Assembly (NCBI GenBank): GCA_026419655.1
Contig: JANZZA010000099.1
Coordinates: forward strand, 1 to 6,013
Length of the DNA: 6,013 nucleotides
Source of the DNA: Armatimonadota bacterium
Lineage (GTDB): Bacteria; Armatimonadota; Zipacnadia; Zipacnadales; FEN-943
Direction: 5' to 3'
This document shows, one piece after another, positions 1 to 6,013 of this stretch (its first letter is position 1; each line of letters begins with the position of its first letter). The notes beneath the pieces are model-generated. The model was not told where the DNA came from. It searched no databases and was given only the letters and a program-made list of their open reading frames with translations. The translations under genes and the position numbers were made by a program.

Positions 1-1287
1 AGGCGGCGCCGGCATTATTCCGTACTCAGAGGTAGGAAACACCGCTGGTGCTGACCGCTCATATCGCTGCGCCGGCTGGCGCTTGCGCTTGTAGAACAGC
101 ATTGAATCCAGGTAAAGAGTACGGCTGCCCTGGGCTGTGCATTCACCCAGGAGCAGTGCTTTGAATTTCATCGGAAACTTAGGCCTGGCAGCGCCCGCCA
201 GTTGCAGGACACCATGCTGCAGGCCCCAGTAAGTTGATGTCACCGGCCCCAGGTCCACCGTGTATTCGTCACCCCTGGCATCTTCGAGGAAGGCGACTAG
301 TTGCAGAGGCCTGTCCTGCCCGCGCTCCAGGCCCCCGTAGAGCCACAGGTTCACGGCGTCAAACTCGCCAGCGATTGGAATGGGGGCCGGCGGAAGTATT
401 TGGGCATAGGTTGCCCGCTCGCCGCCCCCGTAAGTGAACTTGGCCACCCGCGGCCGCCAGAGGAGCTGCTCCACTGACGCCGAAAGCGAGACCTTCGCGT
501 CGCCCCTGACCTGCACACTCCATCCGCGCAGGTCATCAAAATTCACCTGGCTGGGCGGCGCCGGCCGGCCCGACCATACTACCTCGTAGGCGCGGGGGCC
601 GGGCCTGGCATCTGCAGGAAGGGCGGCGACCGCAGCCACGGTCATTTGCGGTAAGGCGCCCGCGGCCTGGTCGCGAAGCTGCTGGACCTCGCTGCGCGAA
701 AGCACTCCCAGCGTGGGCTTCTCGATGACCAGAGGCGTGCGGTCAATGCCAACCGCAGCCGCAATGTCAAAGTACGCGCCGTTGACGAAGCTGACCGTCA
801 CTGGCTGGCCGCTGTCAACAAAGCCCGACAAGTCGAACAGAAACTCGGTGTCGTGGCCGCTGCCGCCCCAGTTTGTCTCGAAGGTCGGCGTGAAAATCAT
901 CATCCAGCGGTCAAGGCCAAACCACTGGAAACGGTATTCGGTGCCCGGGGGGTCGAAGAAAAAGGGCTTGTTGAGCAGTCGCTGGCGGAAGGGGTCGTCG
1001 GTGATAGGCCGGCCATTGACCAGAACCTGCAAAACCCACTGACAGCCGCCGTCGCCAGGGGTGTGCAGACGAGCACGGAAAGCCAGTACGGGCACCTCAT
1101 CAGGGCTGAACAACGGGCATTTCACCGTTGCACTCCAGGAGCCGGGCCAGTCAATCTCCTGCATGCCCTCAAATAACACCACCGCGCGGCCCAGCGGCGG
1201 GACGTTGTCCCACGCCGCTCGTACCGTGGCAAAAGTCACCATGGCCGCTGCGGCGCAAAAAACTCTTACCAGTCCGACGGCCGCCAT
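1..1287 (-). CDS. Secreted beta-rich protein of unknown function, 3' end beyond window
   Basis: An open frame of 429 codons runs from ATG at 1287-1285 to base 1 with no stop, so only the N-terminal part is seen. The start is supported by a strong ribosome binding site 7 bases upstream. Residues 1-25 look like a Sec signal peptide: Arg8, then a hydrophobic stretch (VFCAAAAMVTFATV) and a small-residue exit near VRAA, so export is likely. About 26-215 is Trp/Phe/Gly-rich with alternating strands, suggesting a jellyroll-type beta-sandwich. A short Ala/Gln-rich helical linker follows (about 205-225, SRSEVQQLRDQAAG). A second beta-rich domain begins near residue 249 (NFDDLRGWSV) and resembles carbohydrate-binding-type sandwiches by style only. 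No catalytic motif is visible; an enzymatic domain could lie beyond the edge. It is divergent from the TIM-barrel gene at 2010. I do not recognise a named family. The gene is secure, the role is not. Confidence 0.85.
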   Translation of the reverse strand, partial: MAAVGLVRVFCAAAAMVTFATVRAAWDNVPPLGRAVVLFEGMQEIDWPGSWSATVKCPLFSPDEVPVLAFRARLHTPGDGGCQWVLQVLVNGRPITDDPFRQRLLNKPFFFDPPGTEYRFQWFGLDRWMMIFTPTFETNWGGSGHDTEFLFDLSGFVDSGQPVTVSFVNGAYFDIAAAVGIDRTPLVIEKPTLGVLSRSEVQQLRDQAAGALPQMTVAAVAALPADARPGPRAYEVVWSGRPAPPSQVNFDDLRGWSVQVRGDAKVSLSASVEQLLWRPRVAKFTYGGGERATYAQILPPAPIPIAGEFDAVNLWLYGGLERGQDRPLQLVAFLEDARGDEYTVDLGPVTSTYWGLQHGVLQLAGAARPKFPMKFKALLLGECTAQGSRTLYLDSMLFYKRKRQPAQRYERSAPAVFPTSEYGIMPAPP

Positions 1288-1294
1288 CCTCTGG

Positions 1295-1305
1295 TCACCT
1301 CCCTT
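1295..1305 (-). promoter_or_regulatory. Strong Shine-Dalgarno site for the left secreted gene
   Basis: Read on the minus strand the bases are AAGGGAGGTGA, close to a full anti-16S complement, ending 7 bases before the ATG at 1287. It fixes the start of the left-hand gene and indicates efficient initiation. Confidence 0.8.
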
Positions 1306-1470
1306 ACATTGGATGCCGTCCCTGTACTGGTGAGAAATGTGTCGGCGGAGCACCTGCCCGGCAGGGCCTGACGGAGGGAGGAGTAAAGGCCGTCTTTGTT
1401 ACGGTCGCTGCAGATTCCCATACTCCCTCACCTCTCGCCCGTGTGCAAACCTTGCGAGATTCCTGGGAGA

Positions 1471-1496
1471 CTTTTGCAAAAGCCGCTTTAGGCTTT
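1471..1496. repeat. Palindrome CTTTTGCAAAAG joined to a small hairpin
   Basis: CTTTTGCAAAAG (1471-1482) is a perfect palindrome. Its right half also starts a second fold: AAAGCC (1479-1484) pairs with GGCTTT (1491-1496) across a 6-base loop. On the minus strand this stem runs straight into TTTTGC, like a weak intrinsic terminator or attenuator, and would lie in the leader of the left gene if transcription began farther upstream. The two folds compete for the same bases. The pairing is visible; any function is speculation. Confidence 0.35.
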
Positions 1497-1586
1497 GTCG
1501 CACTTGCTCACGGTTATAGGGGCGGCCGCGCGAAGTTGTACACCTTCGTCCCTCTAAGTCGGCTAACTTCAGGTTTTGCGACAGCC
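1491..1586. repeat. Concentric imperfect inverted repeat, about 96 bases
   Basis: Four blocks recur in mirror order around a centre near 1539. GGCTTTGTCGCA (1491-1502) faces TGCGACAGCC (1577-1586). TTATAGGGG (1514-1522) faces TCCCTCTAA (1549-1557), with one mismatch and one G-T wobble. CGAAG (1531-1535) faces CTTCG (1544-1548). TGTACA (1537-1542) is self-complementary at the centre. The arms differ by small bulges, notably the GC-rich GGCCGCG on the left. Either transcript could fold into one long bulged hairpin. It may be a structured leader RNA, a small non-autonomous mobile element, or a nested operator. The symmetry is visible directly; the role is inferred. Confidence 0.6.
1531..1548. 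promoter_or_regulatory. 18-base near-perfect dyad, candidate operator
   Basis: CGAAGTTGTACACCTTCG is symmetric at 16 of 18 positions; only the T/C pair at 1536/1543 breaks it. It lies between two divergent secreted-protein genes, where a dimeric repressor or activator could control both. It could instead be just the tip of the larger inverted repeat that contains it. No regulator gene is in the window. Confidence 0.45.
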
Positions 1587-1997
1587 CTCTTGGAAAAGCC
1601 TCTATCCCGCCTGCAGGAAGGGCCCATAGGCAACGGTTGGCTGCCTGGCCTTGTACGCTTTCGCCAATGCGAGTGGCCCAGCAGACTCACCATGTGGCTG
1701 CCCTTGCGTTGTGTCACACCTTCCCGACTCTCAGCCGGCCAACACCAGCTCTTGCAGCAGTCCCGTGGGAACTACCCTCTCCCGAGACTTTCTTCCCAGA
1801 CTTTTTCCTGCTGCTTCGCTGTCTCACAGGCGCCACGTGTACGACGGGCGGCGGGCCGCCGGCTTCGACTTGCCGCAGCCCCCACGAGATTCGCTGCACT
1901 GGAGCGAAAATCCTTCCAGGAGCCTTCCGCCGGCTGGCGCGTCCAGTAAGGAAAGAGGGGCCATCTGGGGAATAGAGTGCAACGGAATCTATCTCGT

Positions 1998-2003
1998 GAG
2001 GTG
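1998..2003 (+). promoter_or_regulatory. Shine-Dalgarno site deciding the start of the TIM-barrel gene
   Basis: GAGGTG ends 6 bases before ATG at 2010. The longer in-frame GTG start at 1977 has only a poor GGGG-containing upstream stretch, and using it would put 11 extra polar residues before the signal peptide. This site therefore favours 2010. Confidence 0.7.
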
Positions 2004-2009
2004 GAGAAG

Positions 2010-4910
2010 ATGCTTAGTGGGCTGTGTGCGACCGGTGGTGAGAGAGCTGTTTCTCGTGTCTTCCCCCACGTGAACTTAGTGGCGCTGACGGCGTCCTGCG
2101 TCGGCCTGGTGGTTTTGGGGGGACGCATAGCACAGGCGCAGCCCGGCCCCGTGGAGATTCCCCTCAACCACTGCCGCATCCACTGGAGCGCCCAGGGCGG
2201 CCTGTCGGTCACGTGCGACGGGATGAATTTCCTGCAGGGCTACACCGGCATTATAGTAGCCCATCCGCCTGATTGGTCGTGGTCTTACACTAGCTGGCGG
2301 CCGGAGGAAATGAGCGTCCGACTGGAAAAGCGTGGGGGCCGGCACATCCTCACAATCGAGTGCAGGGACGAGAAGGTGCCCTGGCGCCAGGTGGTTACCG
2401 CTGGCCCCGGCGACCGCTTCACCGTTGCTTATACCTTCACCCAAAAAGCCTGGCGCGACCCCATGAGCTCCCAGGTGTGTCTGTTCCAGCCGGCTACGAG
2501 CTGGTTCGTCGGCGCCCGCTTCAAAGCGTCTGGACCGGGCGGTGAAACAACTGGCGAGATTCCCCTCACCTTCGGCGGCGTGAGCAATCCCTTTGTCAAT
2601 GCTACCGTGGCGCAATTTGACAGCCTTTTCGGCCGCCTCACGGTTCGGGCCGAGCGCCCCATCACGTTGTACGACTACCAGCACCGCCAGCATCTTTGGC
2701 TAGGGCGGGACGAGCCAATGCCCATAAACGCGCAGCAGACCCAATCGGCCGAGTTTGTGTACGAGCCGCTGCCCCTCGTGGTGGGCGGCGTGCAGATAGC
2801 GAACGTCAGGGTCACAGAGAGGGCTGAAGGAGAAGAGGCGGTGATAGCCTTCGAGCTGAGCCGCGGCGAGGGTGGCCCTGAAACTGTCACAGTACGCTTT
2901 TTGGCCGATGCCCCAGGGCCAGCGTCAGCCGACGAGCGCCAGGTGCCCCTCAAGCGCACGCCTGTGCCAGTCCGGGTTGCGGTGCCACTGCCTGGGCCGG
3001 GACAATACAAGTGTCGCCTGGAGCTGGTGGCCGAGGGCAAGACTCTGTATCAGTCCCCACCGCTCTCGTACACAGTTCCCCGTTTTCTCAGCATCGCGCC
3101 GGCCCTGAAACCTTTTATGAAAGGCGACTCGGGGGCTCTGGTGGTCAGGGTATCTTCCGACGCCGGTGAGGGTCTCCGGGTGAAGATAGAAGGGCCGGCT
3201 GGTGTGCTTGCAGAAAGCGCTGTCCGCGCCGGCAAGCGCACGGATGTGCCGATTCCGCTGGACCAGCTACCCCTCGGCATGACGGAGCTTACCGCCACCC
3301 TATCCGCGGGCGGCAAAAAACTCGGGACCGCCCGATGCCAGCTTGTGCTGGCCGAGCGTCGCGAAAATGCCGTGGTCGTGGACAACCGCAGCGGGACGCT
3401 TATCGTGCGCGGCCTGCCCTTCTGCGCACAATCCTGCTACACCGACATGGCTGGCATGGCCGAGGTCGTGGAAACCGAGGCGCCGCTGGGATTCAATGCG
3501 GTGGCGCCGTACCTCAGCACCGAGCCAGCCGAGCGCCGGGGCTATCGCGACCAGTTGCGCAAATTTATGGACCGCTGCGCGGAAGCAGGAATGTTCGTGC
3601 ACCTGGACATCCGCGGCGCCTCCCGCCCGCCGCACACCGAGGAAAAGTGGCAGTGGCTCCGGGAAGAGATTGAGGCCTTCCGCGACCATCCAGCGCTACT
3701 TTGCTACTACCTTGCCGACGAGCCAGAACTTGGCTGGGCCAGCCCCGAGGATTGTGCCGAGGCCTACCGCCGCATCAAGGAGCTTGACCCCTGGCACCCA
3801 GTGACAATGGTATTCTGCCAGCCTGCGGCTGCAGCCCGATACGCTCAGGGCATGGACATCGTCATGACCGACCCGTACCCCATACCCAACGGCCCGCCGA
3901 CGGTTGTGGTGGACTTTTGCAAGCGCATTCGCGGCGACGTGGCCGATGCCCTGCCGCTGTGGATTGTACCGCAGGCTTTCGGCGGCGGTGAATGGTGGCC
4001 GCGCGAACCGTCCCGCCAGGAGGAGCGGCTGATGACCTATCTGGCGCTAATCCACGGCGCCCGCCACGTGCAGTACTTCATTCGCCGGCCGCCCGCGGTT
4101 AATCCAAGCTGCCCCGACCTCTGGAGCGAGTGCCGCCGCCTCATGCTTGAGCTCAGTCAGCTCACCCCGGCCCTGGCCTCGGCTGAAGAGGCGCCCACGG
4201 TGACCTGCAGCGCGCCACAGGTACACCTGGCGGCCTTCCAGGAGCGGGGCGCGGTGACCGTGCTGGCAGCTAACGTGACAAATCGCCCGCTGAGCGTGGA
4301 ATTCACTCTTGCCCGCCGCTGGACCGGAGAGGCGAAGGCGCTTTTTGAAAACCGCAGCGTGGCAGTGACGCAGGGCAAATGGACGGATATGATTGATGCC
4401 TTTGGCACGCGCGTGTATCTAATGCAGGTCGAGCTGCCGCCTGCTGACCTTGCCACCCTCGACCCGCGCAACCTTATCGTCAATCCCAGCTTCGAGGACA
4501 CCCACAACGCGGGCTCGCCCGACGGGGCATATATCGGCTACGGCGCGGATAAAGCGGCCTCCCGCTACGTTGACCCGCGCACGGCCGCCCACGGCCGCCA
4601 GTCCATGCGCCTGCATACGCCGCGGGAGGGCCAGGGCATTTCGGTGGCCCCTTACCCGGTTGTCCTGACGCCGGGCAAGCGCTACAAACTTTCCGTCTGG
4701 GCCAGAGGCGAGCGCGACGGAATGACGTTTCGCCTGGCGCTGGATGCAGTGTCCGGCGACGCGGCCCTCCACTCGCTGACGACCACCTGGCGCGAGTACG
4801 CTGTCGAATTTACGGCCTCGGAAAAGGCCGGGCGCGTGTCGCCGAGCCTTACACTCATCAGTCCGGGCAGCGCGTGGTTCGACGCGCTACAGGTAGTGCC
4901 CCTGGACTGA
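2010..4910 (+). CDS. Secreted multidomain glycoside hydrolase-like protein (TIM barrel plus CBM4/9-like module)
   Basis: This 966-residue protein is predicted to be exported and to bind or cleave a glycan; the substrate is unknown. Residues 1-43 form a signal peptide with Arg12/Arg16, a hydrophobic core (about 21-38) and an AQA|Q cleavage site. About 45-257 is a beta-rich N-terminal region; 258-356 and 360-452 look like Ig-type beta domains. About 458-725 reads as a (beta/alpha)8 barrel of clan GH-A style: YYLADEP places Glu571 as candidate acid/base, DPYP sits at 621-624, and a helix with ALIHGA (679-684) leads to the last strand (HVQYF). The strand 7 end reads WIVPQAFGGGEW, so the usual nucleophile Glu is displaced (Glu661) or absent. 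A small beta domain (about 731-808, ending DAFGTRVYL) follows. Residues 821-966 begin NLIVNPSFED and end with SAWFDALQVVPLD, classic CBM4/9 signatures. Barrel and CBM are confident; catalytic activity is not proven. Confidence 0.88.
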   Translation: MLSGLCATGGERAVSRVFPHVNLVALTASCVGLVVLGGRIAQAQPGPVEIPLNHCRIHWSAQGGLSVTCDGMNFLQGYTGIIVAHPPDWSWSYTSWRPEEMSVRLEKRGGRHILTIECRDEKVPWRQVVTAGPGDRFTVAYTFTQKAWRDPMSSQVCLFQPATSWFVGARFKASGPGGETTGEIPLTFGGVSNPFVNATVAQFDSLFGRLTVRAERPITLYDYQHRQHLWLGRDEPMPINAQQTQSAEFVYEPLPLVVGGVQIANVRVTERAEGEEAVIAFELSRGEGGPETVTVRFLADAPGPASADERQVPLKRTPVPVRVAVPLPGPGQYKCRLELVAEGKTLYQSPPLSYTVPRFLSIAPALKPFMKGDSGALVVRVSSDAGEGLRVKIEGPAGVLAESAVRAGKRTDVPIPLDQLPLGMTELTATLSAGGKKLGTARCQLVLAERRENAVVVDNRSGTLIVRGLPFCAQSCYTDMAGMAEVVETEAPLGFNAVAPYLSTEPAERRGYRDQLRKFMDRCAEAGMFVHLDIRGASRPPHTEEKWQWLREEIEAFRDHPALLCYYLADEPELGWASPEDCAEAYRRIKELDPWHPVTMVFCQPAAAARYAQGMDIVMTDPYPIPNGPPTVVVDFCKRIRGDVADALPLWIVPQAFGGGEWWPREPSRQEERLMTYLALIHGARHVQYFIRRPPAVNPSCPDLWSECRRLMLELSQLTPALASAEEAPTVTCSAPQVHLAAFQERGAVTVLAANVTNRPLSVEFTLARRWTGEAKALFENRSVAVTQGKWTDMIDAFGTRVYLMQVELPPADLATLDPRNLIVNPSFEDTHNAGSPDGAYIGYGADKAASRYVDPRTAAHGRQSMRLHTPREGQGISVAPYPVVLTPGKRYKLSVWARGERDGMTFRLALDAVSGDAALHSLTTTWREYAVEFTASEKAGRVSPSLTLISPGSAWFDALQVVPLD

Positions 4911-4959
4911 GAACAGGTCGGCTTGCCGGCAGCGCTACCTTGGCTGTTAGAAGCGGGGA

Positions 4960-4978
4960 GGGGCCAAGGAAGGGCCCC
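4960..4978. terminator. GC-rich hairpin after the TIM-barrel gene
   Basis: GGGGCC (4960-4965) pairs perfectly with GGCCCC (4973-4978) around a 7-base loop, 49 bases past the stop at 4910. No T-run follows on either strand, so it is not a canonical intrinsic terminator; it may be a 3'-end stabiliser, a U-tract-less terminator, or chance in GC-rich DNA. Confidence 0.3.
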
Positions 4979-5246
4979 GAAACAGGAAGGGACTGCTGCA
5001 AAAGTTGGGGCTGGCTTAACTGGAGTGAGCAAGGGGTGAAATGCCGCATCCTCGACCTTTTACGTGCGACCGCGTATGGGGCCGGGAAAGCGACTGATGC
5101 AAGGGTCTTAAAAGAAATGGCTGAGTAAGCCCGCGTGGACGCATGGGGGGAAAGCACTCCTGCGGAAGATTGCTGAGGAGGCCACCACAGCAAACTAGCT
5201 CGACGGCAGCCGCTGGAGAAGGGTCTTCTTCGACCTGTCCTGTGCG

Positions 5247-5264
5247 GTGAGTGGGCACGCTCAC
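5247..5264. terminator. Seven-pair hairpin with a four-base loop between convergent genes
   Basis: GTGAGTG (5247-5253) pairs with CGCTCAC (5258-5264), with one G-T wobble, around loop GGCA. It lies about 135 bases beyond the kinase stop. There is no T-run on either side, so a terminator role is tentative; the compact stem would form in transcripts of either strand. Confidence 0.3.
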
Positions 5265-5399
5265 AGTCCCAGCATTGTACTCGTTCAGGGCGTCAGCTCG
5301 CGCATAGGCTTAGGGCCACGGTGAGCAAAGAATTTCCCGGCCGAGGTAGTCTCCCCTGAGCGCAGTTTGCCCAGTGCAACGTCGTTTCAGGAAGCGGGC

Positions 5400-6013
5400 T
5401 CAGATGCTGCGGAACAGATGCTCATTTTCAGCAAAGCGCCTGGCCACCTGCTCCCGCGAGGCGGTGCCGGTGGTGCCAATCTGCTGGACGGTGATTGACG
5501 CTACGCAGATTCCAAGGGCGGCAGCCTCATGCAGCGCCGCGCCGGAGCAAAGAGAAGCCACGATACCAGCGGTCGTAGCATCGCCAGCGCCAACAATATC
5601 TATGGGCGGCGGCACCCTGATGCCCGGTATGTGCTTACTGGCCGCGCCATCGAACACCACGATTCCTTCCGCCCCCGCCGTGACAAATACAGGCCGGCGG
5701 TTGCGCTGGGCCAGCTCGCGCCCGTAGCGCTCGGCGTCGGCTGCCGTGAGGTCTTCTTCGCATCCCTCATAACCGCAAGCCCTCGCGGCCTCAAGCTTAT
5801 TAGGCTTTATCATAACGTCCCGGAAAAGGGCGATGTTGGCCCTCGAGTCGGCAAAGAAGATGACGTCTTCATGGCGGCGCGCCATCGCACAAAGTTCTTC
5901 CCGCACGCGGTCTGTGATGACGCCGAGGTGCCGCTCGGCCACCTGGTCGGCGATTATTACGGCGCCTACTTTGCTCATCAGCGCTTCGACGGCCGCCAGC
6001 ACAGCGTCTTCCA
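5400..6013 (-). CDS. PfkB-family carbohydrate kinase, HldE/RfaE kinase-like, 5' end beyond window
   Basis: The minus-strand frame is open from the right edge to TGA at 5402-5400, giving 204 full codons. PfkB kinases usually have 300-330 residues, so roughly the first third is missing. The family transfers phosphate from ATP to a sugar in the cytoplasm. Visible signatures, in order: VIIADQV, where the HldE group has a similar strand with Asp; FFADSR; IKPNKLEA (KPN codons 5807-5799), the usual (K/T)PN-x-x-E segment; a VTAGAEG nucleotide-binding turn; and DIVGAGDAT, the PfkB signature 2 with catalytic base Asp at codon 5582-5580. The C-terminal segment QIGTTGTASREQ parallels the LGTSTVSPIE end of the HldE kinase domain. 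HldE-type kinases make heptose 1,7-bisphosphate for ADP-heptose and lipopolysaccharide core. No nucleotidyltransferase domain follows, so this would be a stand-alone kinase. The PfkB family is certain; heptose as substrate is inference, and ribokinase- or fructokinase-like substrates remain possible. Confidence 0.92.
   Translation of the reverse strand, partial: EDAVLAAVEALMSKVGAVIIADQVAERHLGVITDRVREELCAMARRHEDVIFFADSRANIALFRDVMIKPNKLEAARACGYEGCEEDLTAADAERYGRELAQRNRRPVFVTAGAEGIVVFDGAASKHIPGIRVPPPIDIVGAGDATTAGIVASLCSGAALHEAAALGICVASITVQQIGTTGTASREQVARRFAENEHLFRSI

Larger units (their letters stand above)
1288..2009. other. Long intergenic spacer between divergent genes
   Basis: About 720 bases separate the two divergent starts. 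Open frames that cross it have no protein-like composition, no convincing ribosome binding site, and in part lie antisense to the left gene, so I call no gene here. It contains a 13-base inverted repeat (CCTGCC-C-GGCAGG, 1353-1365), a perfect 12-base palindrome (CTTTTGCAAAAG, 1471-1482), the nested inverted repeat at 1491-1586 and a GC-rich 13-base inverted repeat at 1849-1861 (CGGCGG-G-CCGCCG). Promoters for both flanking genes should be here, but I see no convincing -35/-10 pair. The best candidate for the left gene is TTGCAC at 1448-1443 with AGTATG at 1424-1419 (minus strand, 18-base spacing), which is weak. Confidence 0.7.
4911..5399. other. Spacer between convergent genes, no supported gene
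   Basis: About 490 bases separate the stop of the TIM-barrel gene from the stop of the kinase gene. The only frames are short (for example 5036-5128 and 5112-5198) with no good start or family resemblance. Two hairpins, at 4960-4978 and 5247-5264, are the clearest structures and could help end transcription from either side. GGGACTGCTGCAAAAGTTG at 4988-5006 resembles a motif in the divergent spacer (minus strand 1587-1571). Confidence 0.65.

Noticed and set aside
1522..1529. GCGGCCGC palindrome
   Set aside because: An 8-base GC-only palindrome is expected by chance in this composition; it only forms a bulge in the larger inverted repeat.
1128..1949. 273-codon plus-strand open frame across the divergent spacer
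   Set aside because: It begins antisense to the left gene, lacks a good ribosome binding site, and its translation is rich in Arg, Ser, Pro and Leu in the way expected of non-coding GC-rich DNA, with no domain pattern.
1288..2009. tRNA, tmRNA, RNase P RNA or CRISPR repeats in the spacer
   Set aside because: I looked for their conserved motifs and for regular direct repeats on both strands and found none.
2076..2693. 205-codon minus-strand open frame opposite the TIM-barrel gene
   Set aside because: It is fully antisense to a gene with clear domain structure; a shadow frame of GC-rich coding sequence.
5041..5097. Tiny open frame ATG 5041 with an AAGGGG-like sequence upstream
   Set aside because: Only 18 codons, no similarity to known small proteins and no context supporting expression.
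5036..5198. Possible frameshifted small gene: VKCRILDLLRATAYGAGK... followed by a +1-frame KKWLSKPAWTHGGKALLRK...
   Set aside because: Both pieces look helical, but each is only about 30 residues, there is no credible start, and no family is recognised. A chance reading of GC-rich spacer is more likely.
4988..5270. GGGACTG ... CAGTCCC as terminal repeats of a mobile element
   Set aside because: Only 7 bases match, with no longer similarity, no target duplication and no transposase between them.

Overview
This GC-rich window holds three protein genes, two of them cut by the window edges, separated by two unusually long spacers. The low coding density, the secreted multidomain sugar-active-type proteins and the strong GGAGGTGA-like ribosome binding sites suggest a bacterium that degrades polysaccharides, such as a planctomycete or other PVC member, an armatimonad or a hydrogenedentes-like lineage. 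That placement is inference; there is no rRNA or marker gene to settle it.

Layout. (1) From 1287 leftwards on the minus strand runs a secreted, beta-rich protein of unknown function; its 3' end lies outside the window. (2) 1288-2009 is a spacer of about 720 bases between divergent genes. Its main content is a long concentric inverted repeat at 1491-1586 with an 18-base near-perfect dyad at its heart (1531-1548). (3) 2010-4910 on the plus strand encodes a 966-residue exported protein: signal peptide, beta-sandwich N-terminal region, two Ig-like segments, a TIM-barrel domain of glycoside hydrolase (clan GH-A) type with an Ala-Asp-Glu-Pro motif, a small beta domain, and a C-terminal CBM4/9-like carbohydrate-binding module. 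(4) 4911-5399 is a spacer between convergent genes with two GC-rich hairpins and no convincing gene. (5) From 6013 down to 5400 on the minus strand is the C-terminal two thirds of a PfkB-family sugar kinase, most like the heptose-7-phosphate kinase (HldE/RfaE N-terminal domain) branch.

How they may work together. The divergent secreted pair could be co-controlled through the shared spacer and act on the same extracellular glycan, one as a hydrolase-like enzyme and one as a beta-rich accessory or larger enzyme whose catalytic part is not visible. The kinase is convergent to the hydrolase-like gene, acts in the cytoplasm, and need not be functionally linked. The most interesting points are the nested palindrome in the divergent spacer and the atypical active-site layout of the TIM-barrel protein.
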